Assembly (NCBI RefSeq): GCF_029910655.1
Contig: NZ_CP123897.1
Location: 1,947,547 to 2,011,546 of the forward strand
DNA length: 64,000 nt
Direction of reading: 5' to 3'
From: Methylomonas sp. UP202
GTDB taxonomy: Bacteria; Pseudomonadota; Gammaproteobacteria; Methylococcales; Methylomonadaceae
Shown here: piece by piece, positions 9,159 through 17,925 of the stretch
How positions within the stretch are numbered: position 1 is the stretch's first letter
How the letters are laid out: each line of letters opens with the position of its first letter
The notes under the pieces: model-generated
What the model was told of the DNA's origin: nothing
The model's database searches: none
Seen by the model: only the letters and a program-made list of their open reading frames with translations
Made by a program: the position numbers and the translations under genes

Positions 9159-10051
9159 CAATCAAGGCCATTACCTCGTTGACCGGCTTGACCCCCGAGA
9201 CCCTTAGGGCCTGGGAGAGACGCTATTCGTGTATCACGCCGTCCCGCACCGGTACCGGTCGGCGCTATTATTCCCAGCAAGACTTGGAAAAACTGACCTT
9301 GCTGGTCAATCTGACTCGCAACGGCCATCCGATCAGTAAGATCGCCGGCATGGATTGCCCGCAATTACGGGCGTTCCAGGAACAAGCCGCGCCGACGGTG
9401 GCCGAGCCGCGCACTTTGCCGCTGATCGAGCAAATCGTCGATGCATTAGCCGAGTATCGGATCGAGCGTTGCGAGCAACTGTTGAAACGGGCGCTGTTGG
9501 CAAGCGAGCCGTTGGACTACGCCAGAGACGTTTTGTTGCCGGCGTTGCATAAAGTCGGTTATTTGTGGGAGCAGGGCCGATTGAACATTGCCCAGGAACA
9601 TATGTTTTCGAGTTGCGTGCAGCGTATCGTGCTGACGATGGTCAACAATTTGCACCGACCCTCGCCTAACAACCCGTCCATCATGTTCGCGACCCCGAGC
9701 GGCGAGCCGCATGAATTCGGAATCCTGTTGTGTTGCCTGGTGGCTTCGGCCCAGCAATACCAATGTTATTACCTCGGCGCCGATTTGCCGGCGGCCGATA
9801 TTGTCGCCGCCGCCGCGCATTTACGTCCGGACGCGCTGGTCATGGGGCTGGTGAAGACGCCGCCGGAAACAGCGACGCTCTTGGAACTAAAACAGATACT
9901 CGGCGCCAGTCTCGACAGCAAGCTTTGGTTGGGCGGCAGCGGCGCGGATTACATAGCCTCACACGCCCTGGCGGATTTGTCCCGGTGCGAATTGATCGGC
10001 GACATCGATCATTTCGACGCCAAGATCAAACAGCAACGGGTGCTGAGTTAG
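9152..10051 (+). CDS. CarH/LitR-type MerR regulator with cobalamin-binding domain (light sensor)
   Basis: A 299-residue transcription factor. Residues 2-70 form a MerR winged-helix (SIKAITSLTGLTPETLRAWERRY and GRRYYSQQDLEKL). Residues about 85-165 match the four-helix cobalamin-cap domain, with Trp139 in YLWEQG and Glu149-His150 in AQEHMFSS. Residues about 175-295 form the Rossmann B12-binding fold, with the EPHEFG motif whose His187 is the expected lower cobalt ligand. CarH proteins repress in the dark as adenosylcobalamin tetramers and release DNA in light. All the key ligands are present here, so a B12-dependent photosensor is likely. The gene is divergent from an alternative sigma factor, with a TGTACA pair in the spacer. 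Confidence 0.9.
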   Translation: MYSIKAITSLTGLTPETLRAWERRYSCITPSRTGTGRRYYSQQDLEKLTLLVNLTRNGHPISKIAGMDCPQLRAFQEQAAPTVAEPRTLPLIEQIVDALAEYRIERCEQLLKRALLASEPLDYARDVLLPALHKVGYLWEQGRLNIAQEHMFSSCVQRIVLTMVNNLHRPSPNNPSIMFATPSGEPHEFGILLCCLVASAQQYQCYYLGADLPAADIVAAAAHLRPDALVMGLVKTPPETATLLELKQILGASLDSKLWLGGSGADYIASHALADLSRCELIGDIDHFDAKIKQQRVLS

Positions 10052-10249
10052 CGGGGCGCCAGACAGAAGATTGGTCCACGTTGCCGCACGAAGTTCTGGC
10101 GTTCACCAAGTGGAATCGAAGCGCATTTCCAGGCGCGTCACCATGACCTTTTCAACCGAGAGCTTCGCCGAGCCGATTTTGATTTAAAATTGCCGCCTTC
10201 CGCGTCATCGAGCGCACTCGGGTATTTTTAAAAACGCCACAGACCAGCG

Positions 10250-10708
10250 ATGCACATTATCGATTTAGCGGCCGAGCCCGAGCATCTGCCAACCTTGGCT
10301 GCTTGGCACCATCAGCAGTGGGCCGACTTAAACCCCGGCTTCGTCCTGAGTGAGCGGGTCGCTCGAATGCAGGCTTATCTGGGCGCGGACTTGGTGCCGA
10401 GTACTTTTGTCGGCAAGTGGCAGGGTAGGCTGGCTGGCTCCGCCGCTATCATCGAATCCGACATGGATACCCGGCCGGAACTGAGTCCGTGGTTGGCCAG
10501 CGTCTACGTGGCGCCGGAATTTCGCGATCGCGGCGTCGGTTCGGCACTAGTGCGCCATGCGATGGCGCAAGTCGAGGCGGCCGGCGTCGGCGCTTTATAT
10601 TTGTTCACGCCGGATCGCGCGAGTTTTTACCGCCGTCTAGGTTGGCGGAGCGTGGCCGAGGAATTTTACCGAGGCCACGCCGTGACGGTGATGCGGGTGG
10701 ATTTTTGA
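10250..10708 (+). CDS. GNAT family N-acetyltransferase
   Basis: A 152-residue protein of the Gcn5-related acetyltransferase fold. The acetyl-CoA binding motif A is clear in the strand LSPWLASVYVAPEFRDRGVGSALVRHAM (about residues 78-105), with the RDRGVG pyrophosphate loop. Motif B follows as GALYLFTPDRASFYRRLGW, ending in the usual aromatic-rich C-terminus. It probably acetylates a small molecule or a protein amine; the substrate cannot be told. It stands alone, 198 nt after the light regulator. That spacer shows nothing I can call. Confidence 0.85.
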   Translation: MHIIDLAAEPEHLPTLAAWHHQQWADLNPGFVLSERVARMQAYLGADLVPSTFVGKWQGRLAGSAAIIESDMDTRPELSPWLASVYVAPEFRDRGVGSALVRHAMAQVEAAGVGALYLFTPDRASFYRRLGWRSVAEEFYRGHAVTVMRVDF

Positions 10709-10740
10709 ATCGATTTATGCTGACAAGTCTTTGATATTTT

Positions 10741-10947
10741 TTATGAAAAACGAAACAGCTTGAGCGTATCGGTCATCCAGTCGTAAGCCGCTGCCCGATC
10801 CGTCAGCGGAGACCAGATGGCTTCGTTGTTGGAAACGAAGCCTTGCACTTGAGCCTGCGTGTTGAGTGCTTGAGTATGTATAGTCACGATCATGTCTCCA
10901 CATCCCAACTTTTGCAGCATCAGGCGCATCTCGCACTGGACATACAT
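10741..10947 (-). pseudogene. Remnant of an integrase-type transposase N-terminus
   Basis: A 68-residue frame in the 331-nt gap between the acetyltransferase and mutL. The part TIHTQALNTQAQVQGFVSNN and the following WSPLTDRAAAYDWMTDTL resemble the start of DDE-integrase transposases, whose first helix reads QALNTLxQVRxFV and continues DRxxxYxWIxxTLxRF. The frame ends right where those proteins continue into their helix-turn-helix, so it would be a truncated relic. No terminal inverted repeats were found. The match is from memory and weak; the rest of the gap holds only a possible mutL -10 (TAAAAT, 11012-11017). Confidence 0.35.
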
Positions 10948-11039
10948 CCCCTCGTCTAGGCTTATGTGTCATTGGACAAGGCTCCAAATCCCCGTTCGAG
11001 TCGCTATCCGTTAAAATACGCGCTTTTTGGGCGCTTGCC

Positions 11040-12890
11040 ATGCGGATACACGCTTTACCTCCTCAACTGATCAACCAGATCGCCGCCGGCGAGGTCGTCG
11101 AGCGTCCGGCGTCGGTGGTTAAGGAATTGGTCGAGAACTGCTTCGACGCTGGCGCCAACCAAGTCACGATAGACATCGAGCAGGGCGGTATCCGCCAAAT
11201 TCGGATTCGCGACAACGGCTGCGGCATCGTCAAGGACGATCTGGCGCTGGCGTTATCTCGCCACGCCACCAGCAAAATCGCATCCTTGGACGATCTGGAG
11301 CAGGTCGGGACCATGGGGTTTCGCGGCGAGGCCTTGCCCAGCATCAGTTCGGTGGCGCGGTTGACCTTGATTTCCCGCACCCCGGAGGCCGAATGCGCCT
11401 GGCAGGTCAGTGCGGACGGCACCGAAAAAAACTTCGATCCGCAACCCGATCCGCATCCAGCCGGGACCACCGTGGATGTCCGCGATTTGTTCTACAACAC
11501 CCCGGCCCGCCGCAAATTTCTAAAAGCCGAGAAAACCGAGTTTGCTCATATCGAAAGCCTGATCCAAAAACTCGCCTTGGCCCGTTTCGATGTCGGTTTC
11601 GTGTTGAACCACAATCAGCGCGAGATTCTGCATCTGAAGCCGGCCATCAGCCTGACCGAGCAGGAAAAACGCATCGCCGCGATCTGCGGCTCGGCGTTTA
11701 TCGAGCAGTCGGTGAAGATCGATTACGCCGCCTCCGGTCTGCAGTTACACGGATGGGTAGGCTTGCCGACTTTTTCGCGCGGTCAGCAGGATCAGCAGTT
11801 TTTTTACGTCAACGGCCGCTTGATCAAGGACAGGCTGGTCGCGCACGCGGTCAAGCAAGCCTATCAGGACGTCCTGTATCACGGTCGCCACCCGGTGTTC
11901 GTGTTGTATTTGACGCTGGACCCGGCACTGGTCGATGTGAATGCGCATCCGACCAAACTGGAGGTGAGGTTTCGTGAGGGCCGGACGGTACACGATTTTT
12001 TGTTCCAGGCTTTGCATCGCAGTCTGGCGGCTCAGCGACCCGGTAGCGAGGGGGGCATCGCGATAGACCATCAAAGCTTGCCTGATGCCCAAGTGCAAGT
12101 TCCGAATCCGGCTGCCGCGCCAGCGCCGTTGCAAGCCTCTTTACCGTTGGACTTGTCCGAGCCGCCGGCGCGGACCGGACAGCCGGAGCCAAGCGCTTAC
12201 CGGCCAACGGCGCGGCCGGCGGTTAACGTGCCGGAGCAAATCCTGGCCTACGCCAAACTCTATCCGACCGACGATACGCCGCCCGCCGCCGCGCCGGCCT
12301 CGGCGATGCCGCCGCTGGGTTTCGCGGTGGCGCATATCCACAATATCTACATTCTGGCCGAAACGGCCGACGGCATAATTCTGGTCGATGCGCATGCCGC
12401 CCACGAGCGAGTGACTTACGAGCGCTTGAAGCAGCATTACCATCAGTCCGCCATCGTCTCCCAGCCTTTGTTGCTGCCGATCAAATTGCAGGTGACGGCC
12501 GCCGAGGCCGATCTTGCCGAACGCGAGCATGCGTTTTTTCACGACTTGGGTTTCGAATTGACCCGCTCCGGACCGGAAACCGTGGTGCTGCGCGCGACGC
12601 CGGCCCTGCTGGCGAAGAGCGATGTCGATCGGCTGGTGCGCGATTTGTTGGCCGATTTGCTCAACGACGGCTTCAGTCGACAAGTCGAGGAGAAAATCAA
12701 TGCGGTATTGGCGACGATGGCTTGCCACGGTTCGGTCAGAGCCCGCCGCAAGCTCAGCATCGACGAAATGAATGCCTTGCTGCGCGACATGGAGCAAACC
12801 GAGCGTATTGGTCAATGCAATCACGGCAGACCGACTTGGGTACGCTTGAGCCACCAGGATCTGGACCGCTTTTTCATGCGCGGTCAATGA
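11040..12890 (+). CDS. mutL: MutL, DNA mismatch repair protein
   Basis: Couples mismatch recognition by MutS to downstream repair steps. The 616-residue protein has the GHKL ATPase at its N-terminus: ERPASVVKELVENCFDAGA (about 21-39), RDNGCGI (56-62) and GFRGEALPSISSV (93-105). A proline/alanine-rich linker (about 340-430) leads to the C-terminal dimerisation domain. That domain carries DAHAAHERVTYE and CNHGRPTW, which resemble the metal-site motifs of MutL endonucleases with the usual glutamine replaced by alanine; similar forms occur in Pseudomonas. Its stop overlaps the start of miaA, the common gammaproteobacterial mutL-miaA order. Confidence 0.97.
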   Translation: MRIHALPPQLINQIAAGEVVERPASVVKELVENCFDAGANQVTIDIEQGGIRQIRIRDNGCGIVKDDLALALSRHATSKIASLDDLEQVGTMGFRGEALPSISSVARLTLISRTPEAECAWQVSADGTEKNFDPQPDPHPAGTTVDVRDLFYNTPARRKFLKAEKTEFAHIESLIQKLALARFDVGFVLNHNQREILHLKPAISLTEQEKRIAAICGSAFIEQSVKIDYAASGLQLHGWVGLPTFSRGQQDQQFFYVNGRLIKDRLVAHAVKQAYQDVLYHGRHPVFVLYLTLDPALVDVNAHPTKLEVRFREGRTVHDFLFQALHRSLAAQRPGSEGGIAIDHQSLPDAQVQVPNPAAAPAPLQASLPLDLSEPPARTGQPEPSAYRPTARPAVNVPEQILAYAKLYPTDDTPPAAAPASAMPPLGFAVAHIHNIYILAETADGIILVDAHAAHERVTYERLKQHYHQSAIVSQPLLLPIKLQVTAAEADLAEREHAFFHDLGFELTRSGPETVVLRATPALLAKSDVDRLVRDLLADLLNDGFSRQVEEKINAVLATMACHGSVRARRKLSIDEMNALLRDMEQTERIGQCNHGRPTWVRLSHQDLDRFFMRGQ

Positions 12891-13825
12891 TGGAGCAGCC
12901 GAGCAAAGCCAAGGTGGTCTTGTTGATGGGGCCGACCGCATCCGGCAAGTCGGCGTTGGCGGTGGCCATGGCGCAAGCGATGAACGGCGAAATCGTCAGC
13001 GTCGATTCGGCGCTGGTGTATCGCGACATGGACATAGGCACCGCTAAACCGACGCCGGCCGAACGCGGCGGAATCCCGCATCATTTGATCGACATCCTCG
13101 ATCCGCGCGATAGCTTTTCGACCGGCCAATTCCGCGATCGAGCCCTGGCCGCGATCGACGACATCCTGCAACGCGGCCGGTTGCCGATTCTGGTCGGCGG
13201 CACGATGCTGTATTTCAGCGCGTTAACCCAAGGTTTGGCTCGATTGCCGGCCGCCGATGCCGACCTGCGGCGCCGGCTGGACAGCGAGTTGGCTGAATTC
13301 GGCAAGGCGGCGATGCACGCCCGCCTAGCGCAAATCGATCCGCAAGCGGCGGCGCGCATCCACGCCAACGATCCGCAACGGGTACAGCGGGCGCTGGAGG
13401 TTTACCAACTCAGCGGCCGGCCGCTGAGCAGTTTTTTCGGTGCGGCCGGCGAGGTCGAAACGCCTTACCGCTATGTCAAATTCATCGTGGCTCCGGAACA
13501 CCGAGCTACCTTGCACGACAAGATCGCACGGCGTTTCGACGCAATGCTGGCCGGCGGGTTTATCGACGAAGTACGGGCGTTGCGCGCGCGCGGCGACCTG
13601 GATACGGCGATGCCGTCGGTGCGTTGTGTCGGCTATCGCCAGGCCTGGAGCTATCTGGACGGCGAATACGACTTCGCGACCTTTCGGGAGAAAGCCATCG
13701 TTGCCACCCGTCAACTTGCCAAGCGCCAATTCACTTGGCTGCGTAAGGAACAGGAGGCACTGCATTTGCTGAGCGAGGCACCGGATTTATTGGCGCAAGC
13801 GCTGGCGGCGGTTGAACATGACTAA
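12887..13825 (+). CDS. miaA: MiaA, tRNA dimethylallyltransferase
   Basis: Transfers a dimethylallyl group from DMAPP to N6 of adenosine 37 in tRNAs that read codons beginning with U. The P-loop GPTASGKSALA lies near residue 16, followed by SVDSALVYRDMDIGTAKP, a strongly conserved substrate-binding stretch, and the C-terminal RQLAKRQFTWLR typical of MiaA. The start chosen is the ATG at 12887, which overlaps the mutL TGA; an adjacent ATG at 12890 is equally possible. The frame stays open far upstream inside mutL, but that part is not MiaA-like. Length (312 residues) fits the family. Confidence 0.96.
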   Translation: MMEQPSKAKVVLLMGPTASGKSALAVAMAQAMNGEIVSVDSALVYRDMDIGTAKPTPAERGGIPHHLIDILDPRDSFSTGQFRDRALAAIDDILQRGRLPILVGGTMLYFSALTQGLARLPAADADLRRRLDSELAEFGKAAMHARLAQIDPQAAARIHANDPQRVQRALEVYQLSGRPLSSFFGAAGEVETPYRYVKFIVAPEHRATLHDKIARRFDAMLAGGFIDEVRALRARGDLDTAMPSVRCVGYRQAWSYLDGEYDFATFREKAIVATRQLAKRQFTWLRKEQEALHLLSEAPDLLAQALAAVEHD

Positions 13826-14414
13826 AGTCGATCAGCGCCGGCAAGCGTATCGAGCCAGAGCGGCGCAAAGCGAGCCGGCTTTGCATAGCGCGGCAATCCA
13901 ATGTCGCTTAATGAATCAGATCTGGTTTCAGACCGCCGTTACGGTGCTGTGGTATGTCGGTTGTCGTTCCGAAGTCCAGACCCATACGGCGATTAACGAC
14001 ACCTTGGCGCTGGAAAAGTCGGTGGTCGTGCCTTATTGCACCGAGGACGCCGGCGGCGCGCGCTGCTTGGGTTTGTGGCGCTTAAACGATTTAACCGAGT
14101 TGCGGCCCGGTACCTGGCGGATTCCGGAACCGCCGGTAGAAAGACGCTACCAACCCGAGCGGCAAGTGGCGGTCACCGATCTGGATTTGGTACTGGTGCC
14201 AGGCGTGGCTTTCGATAAGCGCGGCGGGCGTTTGGGCAACGGCGCCGGGTACTACGATCGCTTGTTGAGTCAGGTTCGAGCCGATTGTTTATTGGTCGGC
14301 ATTTGCTACGAGTCTCAATTGGTATCCGACGTCGTGACCGAGCCGCACGATGTGTTTATGGATTATGTGATAACCGAAGCCGCGCTTTACCGTGGCAGGG
14401 GGAGAGAGGGGTGA
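13818..14414 (+). CDS. 5-formyltetrahydrofolate cyclo-ligase
   Basis: Converts 5-formyl-THF to 5,10-methenyl-THF with ATP, returning the stored folate to the C1 pool. The 198-residue protein has the basic N-terminus with RRQAYRAR, a YVGCRSEVQT segment (substrate loop) and the diagnostic motif GVAFDKRGGRLGNGAGYYDR (about residues 131-150), which binds ATP phosphate. The ATG at 13818 lies within the end of miaA, so the genes overlap by 8 nt. An upstream in-frame TTG at 13812 is possible but less likely. Folate C1 enzymes are central to methylotrophy, but this one is universal. Confidence 0.93.
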   Translation: MTKVDQRRQAYRARAAQSEPALHSAAIQCRLMNQIWFQTAVTVLWYVGCRSEVQTHTAINDTLALEKSVVVPYCTEDAGGARCLGLWRLNDLTELRPGTWRIPEPPVERRYQPERQVAVTDLDLVLVPGVAFDKRGGRLGNGAGYYDRLLSQVRADCLLVGICYESQLVSDVVTEPHDVFMDYVITEAALYRGRGREG

Positions 14415-14416
14415 CG

Positions 14417-15571
14417 ATGTTTAGAGCGTGTTTGGAGAGCGTCGAGACGACGCCGGCTTTTGTGTTGGACATGGACAAAGTCGCCGAAAATTTGCGACCG
14501 TTGTTGGCCTTGCGGGATATGGCCGGCTGTCACGTGCTGTATTCGATCAAGGCCTTGCCCTTGGGCTTTTTAATGGAATCGTTGCGCGGGCGAATCGACG
14601 GTTTTTCGGTCAGTTCCTTGTTCGAGGCGCGATGGGCTTACGAAATTCTGGGCGGGTCCGGCACCGTGCATTTGACTTCACCAGGTCTACGCCCGGCCGA
14701 AATCGCCGAATTGCGTAAAATTTGCACGCATATCAGCTTCAACTCCTTGAGCCAGTATCAGCGCCTGGCCGATAACTCCTTGTATGCCTCCAAGGGATTG
14801 CGGATCAACCCGAAACTTTCGTTTATCGACGACCCGCGCTTCGACCCGTGTCGGCCGCATTCCAAGCTGGGCGTGGATGTCGCCGAGTTGAGCGGCGGCT
14901 TACCGCCGGGTGTTAAGGGTTTGCACTTTCATAATGTATTCGACAGTGCGGATTTCACCCCGCTGATGAAAACCCTGGCGGTGATCCAGCCGTTGCTGAT
15001 GAAGGCGCCAACCTTACACTGGCTGAATCTGGGTGGCGGCTATCGTTACCGCGACGCACCCGGCCAGTTGGTTCAGGTCTTGCGACGCTTGCGCGAAAGC
15101 TTTGGATTGTCGGTGTTTTTGGAACCGGGCAAGGCCTTGGTCGGCGACGCCGGTTATTTGGTGACTACAGTGCTGGATCGCTTCGACAGCGACGGCAAAA
15201 CCGTGCTGATCGTGGATACGTCGATCAACCATCATCCGGAAGTCTTCGAGTACCAACGCCAACCCCGATTGTTGGATAGCGATGAATACGGCTTGCATTC
15301 GGCGATAGTGGCGGGGTCTACCTGTTTGGCCGGTGACGTTTTCGGTACTTACCGTTTTCGGCGTGCGCCGGAGGTGGGCGAAAAGTTGGTGTTCGCCGAG
15401 CTCGGCGCCTACAGTCTGATCAAGGCCAATCGTTTTAACGGCTATAACTTGCCGGATGTCTATTCATTGTCGGCCGGTAGCCTGCAAATTCGCCAGCAAT
15501 ATGCCTACGATGTCTATCGCGAACAATGGCATTCCGCCAATTGTGAGCCGTCTCTAAGACCCGCAGATTAA
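14417..15571 (+). CDS. NspC-like PLP-dependent carboxynorspermidine decarboxylase family protein
   Basis: A 384-residue fold-type III (alanine-racemase/ornithine decarboxylase) enzyme. The PLP lysine is in YSIKALPLGFL (about residue 42). Further family blocks are GLRINPKL, the KLGVD segment, KGLHFHNVFD, LNLGGGYRYRD, LEPGKALVGDAGYLV, and CLAGDVFG with the active-site cysteine. NspC makes norspermidine or spermidine from the carboxy forms. In NspC the HFHN block is normally followed by a cysteine-glutamate pair; here it reads VFD, so the substrate may differ. No carboxynorspermidine dehydrogenase is nearby. The start at 14417 follows the folate ligase stop by 2 nt; a GTG at 14411 is an alternative. 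Confidence 0.75.
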   Translation: MFRACLESVETTPAFVLDMDKVAENLRPLLALRDMAGCHVLYSIKALPLGFLMESLRGRIDGFSVSSLFEARWAYEILGGSGTVHLTSPGLRPAEIAELRKICTHISFNSLSQYQRLADNSLYASKGLRINPKLSFIDDPRFDPCRPHSKLGVDVAELSGGLPPGVKGLHFHNVFDSADFTPLMKTLAVIQPLLMKAPTLHWLNLGGGYRYRDAPGQLVQVLRRLRESFGLSVFLEPGKALVGDAGYLVTTVLDRFDSDGKTVLIVDTSINHHPEVFEYQRQPRLLDSDEYGLHSAIVAGSTCLAGDVFGTYRFRRAPEVGEKLVFAELGAYSLIKANRFNGYNLPDVYSLSAGSLQIRQQYAYDVYREQWHSANCEPSLRPAD

Positions 15572-15598
15572 TCGGCCGATTTTTCCGTGTATCCCGCT

Positions 15599-15724
15599 AA
15601 ACCGGACCGGTTTCACAAATTCGGTTCGGTGAATTCCTACAATAACTTCGTGTTTCAAATAAAGGGAGTGTCCATCTTAAAAGATGATACTTATTGGTTG
15701 GGAGATTTCCGAATATAGCGGAAA
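15599..15724. repeat. Inverted repeats upstream of the secreted protease
   Basis: The 219-nt spacer before the protease gene holds two small inverted repeats: AAACCGG-A-CCGGTTT (15599-15613) and TTTCCG-N7-CGGAAA (15706-15711 / 15719-15724). The first could terminate the preceding operon, although no T-run follows. The second lies in the probable leader of the protease gene. No clear -35/-10 pair was found. Confidence 0.35.
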
Positions 15725-15790
15725 CTCTCGGATTCAGCAGAGTTGGCTCGGTTGGTGTGCCTGCTGATGATAATTTAAAAGGTGACCGAA

Positions 15791-17821
15791 ATGAAAGCGA
15801 CAGAATATAAAAAGATAAGAACACTTGCGACCGCGATTTTGGCCGTGGTGTCCGCCAATGCAATGGCCAGCCAAGCGCCATTGATTAAAGAATTGCCCCA
15901 CAACGTTTATCACGTTATTCAAAACAAAACCTTACGGGATGCCGCCGATCAATTGGCCAACCGTACCGGTATAACCTTTAAAATCAATGCCGATCTCGAG
16001 AATGACGCCATTACGCATAAAATTGTTGGCGACGATTGGAATATGGGATTGCATCAATTACTCGCCGGCTATAATCACAGCATAATCGCCGAAGGTGGAA
16101 TTATTAAAACCGTAGTCATTACCGGACGCAACGGTAGTGGTTTAAATAAATCCGCGGACAATTCACTGGGTGCCGAAATGATCGTAGTCGCACCGGATTA
16201 TGCGAATAATCTTCCGGAGCGATATAAAAATTTTAAACCAGGCTCGGTCATGAATGTTAATTTGCCGATGGATCAATTATCTGAGGTACCGATCGGAAAA
16301 ACCTTTACGCTGGATTTACCGATAGGCCAATACAACGTAGTTCACGATAATGCCGTAGAGCATGCGGATGGCAGTTCAACCTGGATAGGTTATTTGGACG
16401 ACGAAGGTAAAGGTTATCGCGTTTATCTCTCCCAAGGCGATGCCGGTGTAATCGGCAATGTTTTCACACCGGATGGCGCCTACAATATCGAAACGGTCGA
16501 CGGTAAAACGGTCGTGGTTGATTTGGATAAATCCGGCTTGCAAACCGCCGGTTTCGAGGGCGATCAACAGGAAGCCATGGCCGACGAATCGGTGACGATG
16601 AACGACGCTGTTGGAAACTCCAGCAATTTGGACGCGCTACGGACTGCGGCCGAAACTGCCAGGGCAACGGCGAATGCCTTAACCGCCGAAGCCAACGCGC
16701 TGTATCAACAATATCTAGTTGCAAAATCTCAAGCCGACGCCGGAGCGCAAACCGTCGCTTCGCTAAGCAACGCATTAAATGCCGCCAAAACCGCTTTGGC
16801 AAATGCGAAAACCGCGTTGAACAAGGACAAAAAAAATTCGGCTTTAAAAGCGGCGGTGAATTCGGCGCAAGCCAATGTCAACAACCTGAACGGTCAACTG
16901 CGCCAAGCGAATTCAGCTTATAAGTCCACCCAAAGCAATACGACACAATTGAAGTCGTCTTACGATAAAAAATATGCGCTCGCGGTCGCGGCGGAAACCA
17001 AGGCGAAAACCGCCGAAGCCACGTATGCGGCGGCTAGCGTGCAAACGACGGCTAACGCTACGGTCAGTACCACGACAAGTTCCAGCAATGCGGTGGTCGA
17101 TTTGATGGTGCTTTATACCACCGTCAACCAAACCGCAACGTACGCGAAACAACGGATTGCCTATTTGGTCGACGTATCCAACCAATCTTACAAAGATTCG
17201 GGAATTAATATGAGCTTGAGATTGGTACACGCGAGACCAACCACCTATGTGGAGAGTAATTCCAACTCGCAAGCCCTGTCCGATTTGGCGTACGACAAAG
17301 GCGCGTTTGCCGGCACTGCCGCGCTCCGTAACAAGTACGGCGCCGATTTGGTGATGCTATTTAGACCGCTCTACGCAAAAACCGCCGGCAGCTGCGGCAC
17401 CACCTACGTCGGCTTTGCCAACGGCGGCGCGGCGAACGCCAAATTCGGTTTCGGAACTATTGGCGACGGCTACTCCAAAGACTCGATGACCAATTACTAT
17501 TGCGGAGCCAATACCTTCACTCATGAAATCGGCCACACCTTAGGCAATGTCCACGATCGTACTTACAGCAGTTTCCAAGGTAAATTTTCATATTCCTATG
17601 CATGGGGTATCAGCGGCAAATTCGGTACCGTGATGAGCTACTACGGTCCGTCCGTGATGTTGTTCGCGACGCCAAATTTGAGCACGCAATGCGCCGGCAG
17701 CGCTTGCGGTTTCGCGGAAGGCGATACCAATTCGTCCGACCAAACCAGAACGACGAATTACACCGCGCCATTGGTCGCCAACTACCGCTCCACCACGACC
17801 ACCGTACCGGTTATTCAGTAA
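15791..17821 (+). CDS. Secreted zinc metalloprotease (peptidyl-Asp metalloendopeptidase-like) with STN and coiled-coil segments
   Basis: A 676-residue exported protein. The start ATG at 15791 has AGGTG seven nucleotides upstream; the frame also contains a GTG at 15782 that is part of this ribosome-binding site. A signal peptide ends near residue 27 (ANAMA-S). Residues about 38-112 look like an STN (secretin/TonB short N-terminal) domain. Residues about 160-255 resemble the propeptide of M72-type proteases (LPIGQYNVVHD, STWIGYLDDE). Residues about 280-420 are an Ala/Gln/Lys-rich coiled coil. The catalytic domain begins at VVDLMVLYT and holds the zinc site HEIGHTLGNVHD (578-589; ligands His578, His582, His588) and a Met-turn at Met615. 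A good terminator follows. The target is unknown. Confidence 0.85.
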   Translation: MKATEYKKIRTLATAILAVVSANAMASQAPLIKELPHNVYHVIQNKTLRDAADQLANRTGITFKINADLENDAITHKIVGDDWNMGLHQLLAGYNHSIIAEGGIIKTVVITGRNGSGLNKSADNSLGAEMIVVAPDYANNLPERYKNFKPGSVMNVNLPMDQLSEVPIGKTFTLDLPIGQYNVVHDNAVEHADGSSTWIGYLDDEGKGYRVYLSQGDAGVIGNVFTPDGAYNIETVDGKTVVVDLDKSGLQTAGFEGDQQEAMADESVTMNDAVGNSSNLDALRTAAETARATANALTAEANALYQQYLVAKSQADAGAQTVASLSNALNAAKTALANAKTALNKDKKNSALKAAVNSAQANVNNLNGQLRQANSAYKSTQSNTTQLKSSYDKKYALAVAAETKAKTAEATYAAASVQTTANATVSTTTSSSNAVVDLMVLYTTVNQTATYAKQRIAYLVDVSNQSYKDSGINMSLRLVHARPTTYVESNSNSQALSDLAYDKGAFAGTAALRNKYGADLVMLFRPLYAKTAGSCGTTYVGFANGGAANAKFGFGTIGDGYSKDSMTNYYCGANTFTHEIGHTLGNVHDRTYSSFQGKFSYSYAWGISGKFGTVMSYYGPSVMLFATPNLSTQCAGSACGFAEGDTNSSDQTRTTNYTAPLVANYRSTTTTVPVIQ

Positions 17822-17840
17822 CGGACCGGCTTAGGTCCAG

Positions 17841-17877
17841 GCCCCGTCGGGGACACTCGACGGGGCTTTTTGTTTTT
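17841..17877 (+). terminator. Rho-independent terminator after the secreted protease
   Basis: A 9-bp perfect GC-rich stem (GCCCCGTCG, 17841-17849, with CGACGGGGC, 17858-17866) closes an 8-nt loop and is followed by TTTTTGTTTTT. It starts 19 nt beyond the protease stop codon and isolates it from the leftward acetyltransferase gene. Confidence 0.93.
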
Positions 17878-17925
17878 CGGCTCGAGTTGAATATCGTCAC
17901 GTCGGCTAATTATCGCTACGAGGGG

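Noticed and set aside
10985..11010. tRNA T-arm-like sequence (GTTCGAGTC) before mutL
   Set aside because: The flanking bases do not pair to form a T-stem, and no other tRNA arms are present.
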